From contig JAZOTM010000010.1 of NCBI GenBank assembly GCA_045657625.1, positions 39,109-103,108 on the forward strand: a stretch of DNA of 64,000 nt, given 5' to 3'. The stretch comes from JAZOTM01 sp045657625 (GTDB lineage Bacteria > Bacillota > Clostridia > Lachnospirales > Lachnospiraceae). The notes below the pieces were generated by a model, which worked only from the letters and a program-made list of their open reading frames with translations, was not told where the DNA came from and did no database searches. Each line of letters starts with the position of its first letter. Positions within the stretch are counted from its first letter, which is position 1. Made by a program: the position numbers and the translations under genes. Of this stretch, positions 9,299 to 16,165 are shown piece after piece.

Positions 9299-10791
9299 AA
9301 TGATTTCCCCTGCTTTCCACGATTGCGTATTTCATTATTTTTAATTTGTACTTCTTCCATTTTTTCCCTGGTTAACAGATATTTCCGCATAACCACCGCA
9401 TTGATTGCAAAGCCAATAATTGGCATCCCAAATGTTAAAAACATGGTCATCGCCAGCAATTCATCGGTCAAGGCGTCACTTGGCTGTGGAAGCGTACTGG
9501 AATATCCGATAAGCGCCACACAACCGGTTACAAATAACGCTGCCAAAGAGGAAACCATCTTATCAATAAAGGAAAAAGTACCAGTTACTGTTGCCGGAAT
9601 AAATTTATCACTTCTGGACATTTCATAATCCACAATATCCGTCAACATAATTCCACTAGTGGCTGTATAACCCATACGAAATCCGCCCTGTAATAACATA
9701 ATGATAAAAAATCCAATCGTTACCAGTGGCGCATGCATAATCTGTGTCATGTCATTCAAATAACAATAGATAATAGCAATTACCGTAATTACGATGGATG
9801 CATAGGTCCAAATCATCATAGATTCTTTATTTCCCTTTTTTGTTGCAATTCTCGTTGAAATAAATAAGAAAACAACAGATGGTAACATTGTTATCATGGA
9901 AAATATGGTTCCCAACTGCATATCTCCAATCACAATACCGTAAAACATGGTACTTACAATTGCTTGTCCAGATGCTGAAAAAGCGAGTTTTGTGGCAGAA
10001 GCACTGATTGCATACTTTGTAAATGCATCATTGCTCTTAATAAAACTCCACATTTCTTTAAATCCCACTTTATGCTCTTCTTCTTTTTCAAACACAAAGT
10101 TCTCTGTTTTATCAAATTCAGAAATTCCAATAGCCGCCAAAACTACTAACACAAAGGAAACCACTATTGCTCCCACACAAGTCACACTCAGCATTTCCAC
10201 AGAATAGTTGTTATCAAAAAGCGGTAATAACACCATGGTTACCAAGATATTAAAAATCATAGGAAACGCGTAAGAGTAGCAAGTTCCCCATCTTGCAATC
10301 ATCGGTCTTTGTGCAGGATCGTTGGTCAATACCGGGCCACAAATATTTGTGGATACCCCAAAAAACGTATTTCCAATAATATACAGAGAATACAGCAATA
10401 CAAAGATTGGCAACCCGTGCTGTCCATTACTGCAAACCACAAACATCAAGCCACATGCCAGCGCTTCTAGGCCCCATCCTAAAAACATAAAAATACGTAT
10501 CTTTCCAATTCTTGTATTTGTTTTTTCCACGATAATTGCCACAATCGGGTCTGTAATACCATCAAACATACGCGTTAAAGTCATTACCAAACCAATAATC
10601 CCCGTCGCAATTCCATATCCCCCTGCAGCCACATAGCTGACATAGTTCATCAAAATATAAAAGGCCATACCCGACCCACTCGTTAGGCAAAATAAGGCTA
10701 TTTGCCAGTTTTTTGCACGATGATAAATATTCGCGTCTACGTTCTGTTTTCCCTCACCATTTACAACAGATTCATTTACTAACACTTCCAT
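9283..10791 (-). CDS. GPH-family (MelB-like) glycoside/cation symporter
   Basis: A 502-residue, 12-helix transporter of the glycoside-pentoside-hexuronide:cation symporter family, part of the MFS. The GPH signature is seen in TRMFDGITDPIVAIIVEKTN near residue 60 (Asp residues for cation and sugar binding) and GKIRIFMFLGWG after it. The start is placed at 10791 because AAGGAG lies 8 nt before that ATG; a longer reading frame to 10872 would include the ribosome site as coding. It probably imports the rhamnosylated or beta-linked glycoside cleaved by the two hydrolases behind it. It is divergent from a TetR regulator. Confidence 0.9.
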   Translation of the reverse strand: MEVLVNESVVNGEGKQNVDANIYHRAKNWQIALFCLTSGSGMAFYILMNYVSYVAAGGYGIATGIIGLVMTLTRMFDGITDPIVAIIVEKTNTRIGKIRIFMFLGWGLEALACGLMFVVCSNGQHGLPIFVLLYSLYIIGNTFFGVSTNICGPVLTNDPAQRPMIARWGTCYSYAFPMIFNILVTMVLLPLFDNNYSVEMLSVTCVGAIVVSFVLVVLAAIGISEFDKTENFVFEKEEEHKVGFKEMWSFIKSNDAFTKYAISASATKLAFSASGQAIVSTMFYGIVIGDMQLGTIFSMITMLPSVVFLFISTRIATKKGNKESMMIWTYASIVITVIAIIYCYLNDMTQIMHAPLVTIGFFIIMLLQGGFRMGYTATSGIMLTDIVDYEMSRSDKFIPATVTGTFSFIDKMVSSLAALFVTGCVALIGYSSTLPQPSDALTDELLAMTMFLTFGMPIIGFAINAVVMRKYLLTREKMEEVQIKNNEIRNRGKQGKSLCSME

Positions 10792-11015
10792 TGTTTCTTC
10801 TCCTTCTTTTTTCTTCCTAAAATATGCGGTCACCGACTGTTTCATCTTACGTGAGGACCGCAACCCCTTCAATCATCAGAATTCAATCTTTGGTTGGTTT
10901 TACAACAGTTTCGCGACAAGTGTTGCATTTTTCGCAAAATCTACTTAAAATATACATAATTGCAACGTCGAAATTTCGATTTGATTGGTAATAATGTGAA
11001 TTTACGAGGATTTCT
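10792..11015. promoter_or_regulatory. Divergent regulatory region of the glycoside locus
   Basis: The 224-bp space between the symporter and the TetR gene contains a perfect 12-bp palindrome TCGAAATTTCGA at 10968-10979, about 36 bp before the TetR start codon, and an inverted pair GTTGCA (10922-10927) / TGCAAC (10961-10966). These are plausible operator sites for the TetR protein. The TetR gene has GAGG six bases before its ATG. Promoter hexamers are not convincing on either strand. Confidence 0.45.
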
Positions 11016-11576
11016 ATGAAAACAGACTACAGAACCAGAGTCACAAAAAAAGCCATTCAAGAGGCTTTTTTTACCCTGTTAAAAGATGCTTCCATCAGCA
11101 AAATTTCCGTACGTGCCATTTGCGAACTGGCGGAAATCAATCGTTCCACCTTTTATCGGTATTACATGGATGTTTATGATTTGCTGGAGCAAATTGAGAA
11201 CTCTCATTATCAACATTTCGAAAGAGAAATCGCTAATTCCGCATCCATCGATGATATTATGAAAAAAACGGTACATAATATTTGTATTCGCGCAGAGGAA
11301 TTCCGCTTGCTATGTTCCAATCACTGTGATCCCGGCTTTTTAAATGATTTTCTCAGTCACGCTTATTCTCGTTACCAAGACAGTTTTGAAAAAACCTTTT
11401 ATCTTCCGGATCATGTTTCTTCGAAATATGCCTTTCTTTATATTGCAAAAGGTTCTACGGGAATTTTAAATGAATGGATTCAACAGGGTTTCCCGGAATC
11501 TGAAGAAGAAATCTGTAAGTGTATATTAGAATTAAATCAATGGGTACAAATACAAAGAAAGACGCCTCAACCTTGA
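11016..11576 (+). CDS. TetR/AcrR-family transcriptional regulator
   Basis: A 186-residue TetR protein. The N-terminal helix-turn-helix is clear (residues 8-55: KKAIQEAFFTLLKDASISKI, then VRAICELAEINRSTFYRYY, the signature recognition helix). The remainder is a helical ligand/dimer domain with a C-terminal segment typical of Firmicute TetR proteins (ALYIAKG-like FLYIAKGSTGILNEWIQQGF). The gene is divergent from the GPH-GH78-GH2 operon and most likely represses it until the sugar or a breakdown product binds; this is inferred from position. The stop codon lies inside its own terminator hairpin. Confidence 0.88.
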   Translation: MKTDYRTRVTKKAIQEAFFTLLKDASISKISVRAICELAEINRSTFYRYYMDVYDLLEQIENSHYQHFEREIANSASIDDIMKKTVHNICIRAEEFRLLCSNHCDPGFLNDFLSHAYSRYQDSFEKTFYLPDHVSSKYAFLYIAKGSTGILNEWIQQGFPESEEEICKCILELNQWVQIQRKTPQP

Positions 11577-11590
11577 GACGTCTTTCTTGT
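11556..11590 (+). terminator. Terminator overlapping the end of the TetR gene
   Basis: AAAGACGCCTCAA pairs with TTGAGACGTCTTT (one mismatch) around a two-base CC centre, followed by a T-rich tract. The TGA stop (11574-11576) falls inside the 3' arm. Confidence 0.7.
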
Positions 11591-11605
11591 TATCCTTATT
11601 TTGTT

Positions 11606-12781
11606 TTATTTAGTTTGTTCAAACAACCATTCCATGACCGCAATACTACGATATGCGTAATCAAAGGAAGCCATGTGATATTGTACACTACTCATGATAG
11701 AGTCACCGTCTTCGCTATCGTCAGAACTACTCATCTGACCGCCGCCTTTCATACCCTGTGCCATGTCTTCGCTCACTTCGGTATCAGAAACAGCTTCTGT
11801 AGAATCTAGGTCTTCCACATCAGCATCCTCAGAAGCCATATCACCATGACCTCCGTTTCCTCCGCCGCCCATAGACATGCTCATATCAGCGGCTTCAATG
11901 GTTCCGGATGCCCAAGAGATAAAGTAAGCATTGGTTTCTCCTGTAAACAATTCCGATGTTGCTTCTGAAAGTTCATCCGGTGTCCAGGTACCATCCCACT
12001 GTGCGTAGCTATAGCTTACGCCATCTTCATCAAACATCTCCATTACTTCCTGCATACCATTGTAAGCGCTGGTGTCATCCTCTGCTGCAAAGTATACAAA
12101 AGTCTGACCTTCCAATGCGGATAAGGTACTAACATCCCACTGTCCATCTACGAACATGCAAGCTGCATATAAATCCGGATATTCAGAAGCCAAAATTAAG
12201 GTTGTCATACAACCCATGGACTGACCGGTTCCATAAATTCGATCGGTATCTACTGCATATTCTTCCGATACCGTATCAATCAAACGTTTGGTTAATTCTA
12301 CGTAATCTGAAGTATAATAATCGCTCTGATCATCTAAAATGGTTTCCGGATAAGTTGGAACCAAAACAATACTTGGATTTGCTGACTGCCATTCTTCCGC
12401 AGCCCATACGAGTGCTCCTCTTCCCTGTGTCAATGAAGTTGTTGCATCATCTCCCACACAGCTGGAATCGGCGATAAAGACTACCATTGGGTACGATTCG
12501 GATTCATCATAACCCTCCGGTAAATATAGATTATATGTAATTGTAAGCCCTGTTTCTTCGTCCGTATACTCAATCTGTTCAAAGGCATCGGCATATTCCT
12601 CAATAAGCGCATCTGTATCTTCTGCATAACTATTGTCCACACTGCTTGTGGTCTCTGCTGAGATTGTTTCTGTGTCTTCCTCCTCTGTATCTACTACACT
12701 TTCTATGCTGCTTGTGGTACCACAAGCCACCATGGAAAAAGACATAACGCCTGTTAACAGTAACGCGAACCATTTCTTCAT
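11606..12781 (-). CDS. Lipoprotein alpha/beta-hydrolase (esterase/peptidase-like)
   Basis: A 391-residue surface lipoprotein. The start is at 12781, after GGAGG at 7 nt. Residues 1-20 form a lipoprotein signal peptide with Cys20 (SMVAC). An acidic Ser/Thr/Glu-rich linker follows to about 60, then an alpha/beta-hydrolase of the polyhydroxybutyrate-depolymerase/feruloyl-esterase kind with nucleophile Ser188 in GQSMG, probable acid Asp235/236 in AAEDD, and probable His369 in YHMASFDYAYRS. A low-complexity stretch rich in Met, Gly, Asp and Ser (about 298-365) is inserted between the acid and the His. The substrate is unknown; carbohydrate esters or peptides are typical. It is monocistronic. Confidence 0.75.
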   Translation of the reverse strand: MKKWFALLLTGVMSFSMVACGTTSSIESVVDTEEEDTETISAETTSSVDNSYAEDTDALIEEYADAFEQIEYTDEETGLTITYNLYLPEGYDESESYPMVVFIADSSCVGDDATTSLTQGRGALVWAAEEWQSANPSIVLVPTYPETILDDQSDYYTSDYVELTKRLIDTVSEEYAVDTDRIYGTGQSMGCMTTLILASEYPDLYAACMFVDGQWDVSTLSALEGQTFVYFAAEDDTSAYNGMQEVMEMFDEDGVSYSYAQWDGTWTPDELSEATSELFTGETNAYFISWASGTIEAADMSMSMGGGGNGGHGDMASEDADVEDLDSTEAVSDTEVSEDMAQGMKGGGQMSSSDDSEDGDSIMSSVQYHMASFDYAYRSIAVMEWLFEQTK

Positions 12782-12837
12782 ATAATTTCCTCCAATCTTA
12801 CTATCATGATTCAAAATTCTAATTGGAGTAATTTATA

Positions 12838-12857
12838 TAGCGAGCTACCATTCGCTA
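12838..12857 (-). promoter_or_regulatory. Inverted repeat beside a -10-like box upstream of the lipoprotein gene
   Basis: TAGCGA and TCGCTA are separated by 8 bp and directly abut TATATAAAT read on the minus strand. This is a candidate operator at the promoter of the lipoprotein hydrolase. No matching -35 was identified. Confidence 0.35.
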
Positions 12858-12963
12858 CCTAGAATAACTTTACTTTAGCTCTAATCTGTGAATAATATGT
12901 GGAGAAAGAATGAAAATTTCATAATCTTTGTTAAATTTTAAATATTACATTCAAAAAACATCT

Positions 12964-13011
12964 GATTAAAAAAGAAAAAAGACACTTTTAGAATATCTAA
13001 AAAGTGTCTTT
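12964..13011 (-). terminator. Rho-independent terminator of the rpsF-ssb-rpsR operon
   Basis: On the minus strand AAAGACACTTTTTAGA pairs with TCTAAAAGTGTCTTT and is followed by a long T tract (TTTTTTCTTTTTTT). It lies 20 bp after the rpsR stop. Confidence 0.9.
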
Positions 13012-13030
13012 GTAAAATCATCTTTACAGA

Positions 13031-13291
13031 TTAATCTGCTACGTATGGCATAAGTGCAACGTGACGAGCTCTCTTGATAGCTACAGTCAATGCTCTCTGA
13101 TGCTTTGCGCAGTTGCCTGTGATTCTTCTTGGAAGGATCTTTCCTCTTTCAGAGATGTATCTCTTTAATTTAGCAGTATCCTTGTAATCGATTGTATTAT
13201 CTTTTCCGCAGAATACACAAACTTTTTTTCTTCTATGCATGGTTCTTCTCCGCATTGGAGCATCACCTTTTTCATTCTTATTGAAAGGCAT
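13031..13291 (-). CDS. rpsR: 30S ribosomal protein S18
   Basis: An 86-residue basic protein of the 30S platform that pairs with S6. The S18 core KLKRYISERGKILPRRITGN, then CAKHQRALTVAIKRARHVAL, is intact. The N-terminal part has CVFCGKD with Cys at 26 and 29 and a later Cys in GNCAKHQ, which is the zinc-ribbon-like C+ form of S18. The start is at 13291, because AGGAGG lies just upstream; an earlier in-frame start would include the ribosome site. It is the last gene of rpsF-ssb-rpsR. Confidence 0.97.
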   Translation of the reverse strand: MPFNKNEKGDAPMRRRTMHRRKKVCVFCGKDNTIDYKDTAKLKRYISERGKILPRRITGNCAKHQRALTVAIKRARHVALMPYVAD

Positions 13292-13312
13292 GTTCTTACC
13301 TCCTGTCATTTG

Positions 13313-13774
13313 TTAGTTAAATGGTAACTCTTCATCGATACCGTCTGGAATATCCATGAATCCATCTCCGGAAGCTGCGCTTGGAGACGGTCTGTCTGTT
13401 GAAGCAGGTGCTTCAGCTACAAATCCACCATTATTGGAAGCAGCTGCTTTGCTTTCAGCAAATTCCTGTTCTTCAACCACAACGTCGGTGGTATAAACCT
13501 TTTGTCCTTCTTTATTGGTATAACTACCAGTCTGGATACGGCCTGTAACAACAAGCTTTGTTCCTTTGTGAAGGTATTTCTCAGCGAATTCTCCGGCTCT
13601 TCCAAAAGCGACACAGTTGATAAAATCAGCTGTCTGCTGCTGGTCTCCGCCATCTCTTCTGCCTCTACGGTCCACCGCTAATGTATAACGGGCAACTGCT
13701 GTTGCCTGTTCCCCTGCTGAATAACGTACATCCGGGTCCCTAGTTAGACGTCCCATTAAAATTACTTTATTCAT
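13313..13774 (-). CDS. ssb: Single-stranded DNA-binding protein
   Basis: A 153-residue SSB. The OB fold spans about residues 1-105, beginning MNKVILMGRLTRDPDVRYS and including the conserved DFINCVAFGRAGEFAEKYL and GTKLVVTGRIQTGSYTN segments. A flexible Ser/Ala/Gly tail leads to the acidic tip DIPDGIDEELPFN, which recruits partner proteins. It lies between rpsF and rpsR as in most Firmicutes, with GAGGAG before its ATG. Confidence 0.97.
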   Translation of the reverse strand: MNKVILMGRLTRDPDVRYSAGEQATAVARYTLAVDRRGRRDGGDQQQTADFINCVAFGRAGEFAEKYLHKGTKLVVTGRIQTGSYTNKEGQKVYTTDVVVEEQEFAESKAAASNNGGFVAEAPASTDRPSPSAASGDGFMDIPDGIDEELPFN

Positions 13775-13799
13775 ATTTGTTCTCCTCTATCGTCTGCTA

Positions 13800-14090
13800 T
13801 TAAGCTTCATCTGCGCGAACGACTAAGAAACGAAGAACGTTGTCCATAATACGAACATTCTGCTCGATTTCTGCCGGAACACCTGGTTCAGCATCGAAAT
13901 GGATGAAATAATAGAAGCCTTCAGACATATGCTGAATTTCATAAGCAAGCTTCTTTTTTCCCCAGTCATCAACGTCTGTTACTGTACCACCTGCACGAGT
14001 GATGTACTCTTTTGCTTTTTCTACAGTAGCTGTTCTGACTTCGTCTTCGATTTTAGCATTCACAACAAGTGCTAATTCATATTTGTTCAT
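13800..14090 (-). CDS. rpsF: 30S ribosomal protein S6
   Basis: A 96-residue S6 protein (MNKYELALVVNAKIEDE at the start; DDWGKKKLAYEIQHMSEGFYYF in the middle; ending LRFLVVRADEA). S6 and S18 bind together to the 16S central domain. It has a strong ribosome site (AAGGAGGT) and heads the operon rpsF-ssb-rpsR, which in many bacteria is autoregulated by the S6:S18 complex. Confidence 0.97.
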   Translation of the reverse strand: MNKYELALVVNAKIEDEVRTATVEKAKEYITRAGGTVTDVDDWGKKKLAYEIQHMSEGFYYFIHFDAEPGVPAEIEQNVRIMDNVLRFLVVRADEA

Positions 14091-14186
14091 GCGAATCGTA
14101 CCTCCTTTTGGTCTCTGGCCCCTTAACTCGTGTAAGGAGCAAGGAAAAATTATATATCACGAGATACCATCTTAACATGCTTCCAC
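14091..14186 (-). promoter_or_regulatory. rpsF promoter and leader
   Basis: A -10 box TATAAT (minus strand, 14149-14154) precedes a leader of about 55 nt. The leader contains a short hairpin CCTTA/TAAGG with an ACACGAG-type loop (14121-14137) just before the ribosome site. This is where an S6:S18 autoregulatory RNA would be expected, but I cannot confirm the conserved protein-binding motif. The -35 is weak. Confidence 0.4.
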
Positions 14187-14384
14187 TTAATTTTCAAGTG
14201 ATTTTTTTAATTCCCTGGTATTTTTCTCCACCAGTTTTCTGGAAACCATTACCGTATGACCACAGCCTCTGCACTTCAAACGGAAATCTGCGCCTACACG
14301 TAAAATCTCCCATTCATTGGCGCCGCATGGGTGGCCTTTTTTTAGTTTCAGGATATCACCAACTTCATATTGTAAACGTTCCAT
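14187..14384 (-). CDS. DUF951 family protein
   Basis: A 65-residue protein of the DUF951 family. It shows the family pattern VGDILKLKKGHPCGANEWEI, then RVGADFRLKCRGCGHTVMVSR. Cysteines in HPCG and CRGCGH suggest a small metal-binding or beta-barrel fold. The function is not known. Its ATG shares one base with the stop codon of the sirtuin gene (TAATG), so translation is likely coupled. Confidence 0.85.
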   Translation of the reverse strand: MERLQYEVGDILKLKKGHPCGANEWEILRVGADFRLKCRGCGHTVMVSRKLVEKNTRELKKSLEN

Positions 14385-15124
14385 TATCTAACCTCAATCT
14401 GATCAAATACTTCTCCGATTTTTTCATGGATTACCAGATTTGCAATGGAATCTGCTGCAGTTTCTGACTTATTAATCAACACCATTTTGTCTCCACGATA
14501 ATAATCAATCAGTCCTGCTGCCGGATAAACCACCAAAGAGGTTCCTCCCACAATCAACATATCTGCCTGTCGAATGGCGGAAATAGCTCCCTGCATCACT
14601 TGCGAATCCAAACCTTCTTCATATAATACCACATCCGGTCTTACCAATCCCTGACATTCATCACAAAGTGGTACATTTCCATTTTCCGGATTGCGATAGT
14701 CCTTGATATAGGAAAGAGAAAAGTTTTTTCCACAGTGTGTACAATAATTTCTCAGTGTACTGCCATGCAGTTCGTAGACTTTCTCACTTCCCGCTTTTTG
14801 ATGCAACCCATCAATGTTCTGTGTCACAACGGCTATTAATTTTCCCGCTTTTTCCAACTCTGCCAATTTTTTATGCGCTGCGTTGGGTTCTGCATCTGGT
14901 GCCAACATTTTGTCACGATAGAAATCATAGAAATCCACCGTTTTTTCTCGAAAAAAAGTATGACTTACTATGGTTTCCGGCGGATACTGATATTTTTGAC
15001 GGTACAACCCATCTTGGCTTCGAAAATCCGGTATTCCACTTTCTGTAGAAACCCCTGCGCCACCGAAAAATACAATTTTTTGCGACTGATCAATCCATGC
15101 TTGTAATTGTTCTACTGCTGTCAT
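14384..15124 (-). CDS. cobB: NAD-dependent protein deacylase (sirtuin, SIR2)
   Basis: A 246-residue bacterial sirtuin that removes acetyl or other acyl groups from lysines using NAD. The NAD-binding motif GGAGVSTESGIPDFRS, the catalytic TQNIDGLHQKAG and ELHGS segments, and a zinc site of four cysteines (CTHC and CDEC, about 20 residues apart) are all present. The start is chosen at 15124, 8 nt after GGGGGT; the in-frame ATG at 15139 has no ribosome site. It is followed by DUF951 with a one-base overlap. The symbol is by family. Confidence 0.93.
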   Translation of the reverse strand: MTAVEQLQAWIDQSQKIVFFGGAGVSTESGIPDFRSQDGLYRQKYQYPPETIVSHTFFREKTVDFYDFYRDKMLAPDAEPNAAHKKLAELEKAGKLIAVVTQNIDGLHQKAGSEKVYELHGSTLRNYCTHCGKNFSLSYIKDYRNPENGNVPLCDECQGLVRPDVVLYEEGLDSQVMQGAISAIRQADMLIVGGTSLVVYPAAGLIDYYRGDKMVLINKSETAADSIANLVIHEKIGEVFDQIEVR

Positions 15125-15149
15125 AACACATACCCCCATGTAAAATGAA

Positions 15150-15455
15150 TTATAGGATTACCAACTCCACTAGAAATACTGCTACACACCCACAAATAGC
15201 GACTGTTAAAAGGCTTTTTCCTCGAATTGCAAAAAACAAAGCGACTCCGAATCCCACAAAAGAGGAAATCAAAGAATCTGTCGCATGCAAAATTGCCGGA
15301 AATGTCATGGCCGCCAAAGTGGCAAACGGTACATAATACAAAAATGATTTTAAAAAAGAGTTATTGATTTCTTTTCGAATCAAGGTCAAAGGCAATGCGC
15401 GAATCAAATAAGTAACAAGAGCCATCACCAATATATACATATAGGTACTATACAT
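15150..15455 (-). CDS. azlD: AzlD-family branched-chain amino acid export subunit
   Basis: A 101-residue protein with about three or four membrane segments matching AzlD (LVMALVTYLIRALPLTLIRK at the start, then FLKSFLYYVPFATLAAMTFP). AzlC and AzlD together export branched-chain amino acids and analogues. It overlaps the end of azlC by 8 bp and has GGAGG before its ATG. Confidence 0.9.
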   Translation of the reverse strand: MYSTYMYILVMALVTYLIRALPLTLIRKEINNSFLKSFLYYVPFATLAAMTFPAILHATDSLISSFVGFGVALFFAIRGKSLLTVAICGCVAVFLVELVIL

Positions 15456-16164
15456 CTTTCGCTTCCTCCCCTTTTACCGGAGCCAGGACAGCAGCCACTG
15501 CAGATACTCCTACCGTCACAATTATAATTCGAAATCCGGAAGAAATTTCCTGCAATACCGGCGCATATGTAAAAATCGTACTGCATAGCATAGCCAAAAT
15601 GACCACTATGCAAACCGGTTTTTTCACCTTCGCTTCCGGTATGATGATTGCCAAGAACATCCCATAAATTGCCATACTCAAGGATCGTATGATTCTCTGC
15701 GGCATCAGTTGTCCCGCAACTGCTCCAAGGAAAGTACCCAGAACCCAGCCAAATACGGAAACGACAATCAAGCCACCGGAAAAAGCCGGAGTAAGTTCCC
15801 CTTGCTTCAACATACTCACACCAAATATTTCATCCGTCACACCATAGGCAATCCCCATTCTGGCACCGGTATTGGTCTTCGGATTTAATTTTTGACTCAA
15901 TGCCGTAGACATAAGCATATAACGAAGATTTACAACAAACTGTAAAAGGGCCATCTCTGCAAAACTCGCCTGTGCCTGAATCAATTCCAAAGACGAAAAC
16001 TGACCGGCACTGGTTACATTGGTAAGTGACATCACAACCGCCTGTAAAGTTGTCAACCCTGCCTCCGATGCTTGTATACCAAAAGCAAAGGATACCGCCA
16101 AATATCCCAAACAAATGGGAATCGCATGTTGTGCTCCTAATCGAAACTCTTTTCTATTACTCAT
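15448..16164 (-). CDS. azlC: AzlC-family branched-chain amino acid permease
   Basis: A 238-residue membrane protein with the AzlC features: GAQHAIPICLGYLAVSFAFGI at the N-terminus, SLTNVTSAGQFSSLELI, and LRYMLMSTALSQKL, plus later GVTDEIFGV. It forms the large subunit of the AzlCD exporter. Its ATG comes one base after the stop of the upstream membrane-protein gene with no separate ribosome site, so translation is probably coupled. Confidence 0.92.
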   Translation of the reverse strand: MSNRKEFRLGAQHAIPICLGYLAVSFAFGIQASEAGLTTLQAVVMSLTNVTSAGQFSSLELIQAQASFAEMALLQFVVNLRYMLMSTALSQKLNPKTNTGARMGIAYGVTDEIFGVSMLKQGELTPAFSGGLIVVSVFGWVLGTFLGAVAGQLMPQRIIRSLSMAIYGMFLAIIIPEAKVKKPVCIVVILAMLCSTIFTYAPVLQEISSGFRIIIVTVGVSAVAAVLAPVKGEEAKDV

Positions 16165-16165
16165 T

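Noticed and set aside
14091..14186. A riboswitch or T-box upstream of rpsF
   Set aside because: The leader is only about 55 nt and has one small hairpin; no T-box motif or known aptamer core is present. Only a ribosomal-protein leader remains plausible.
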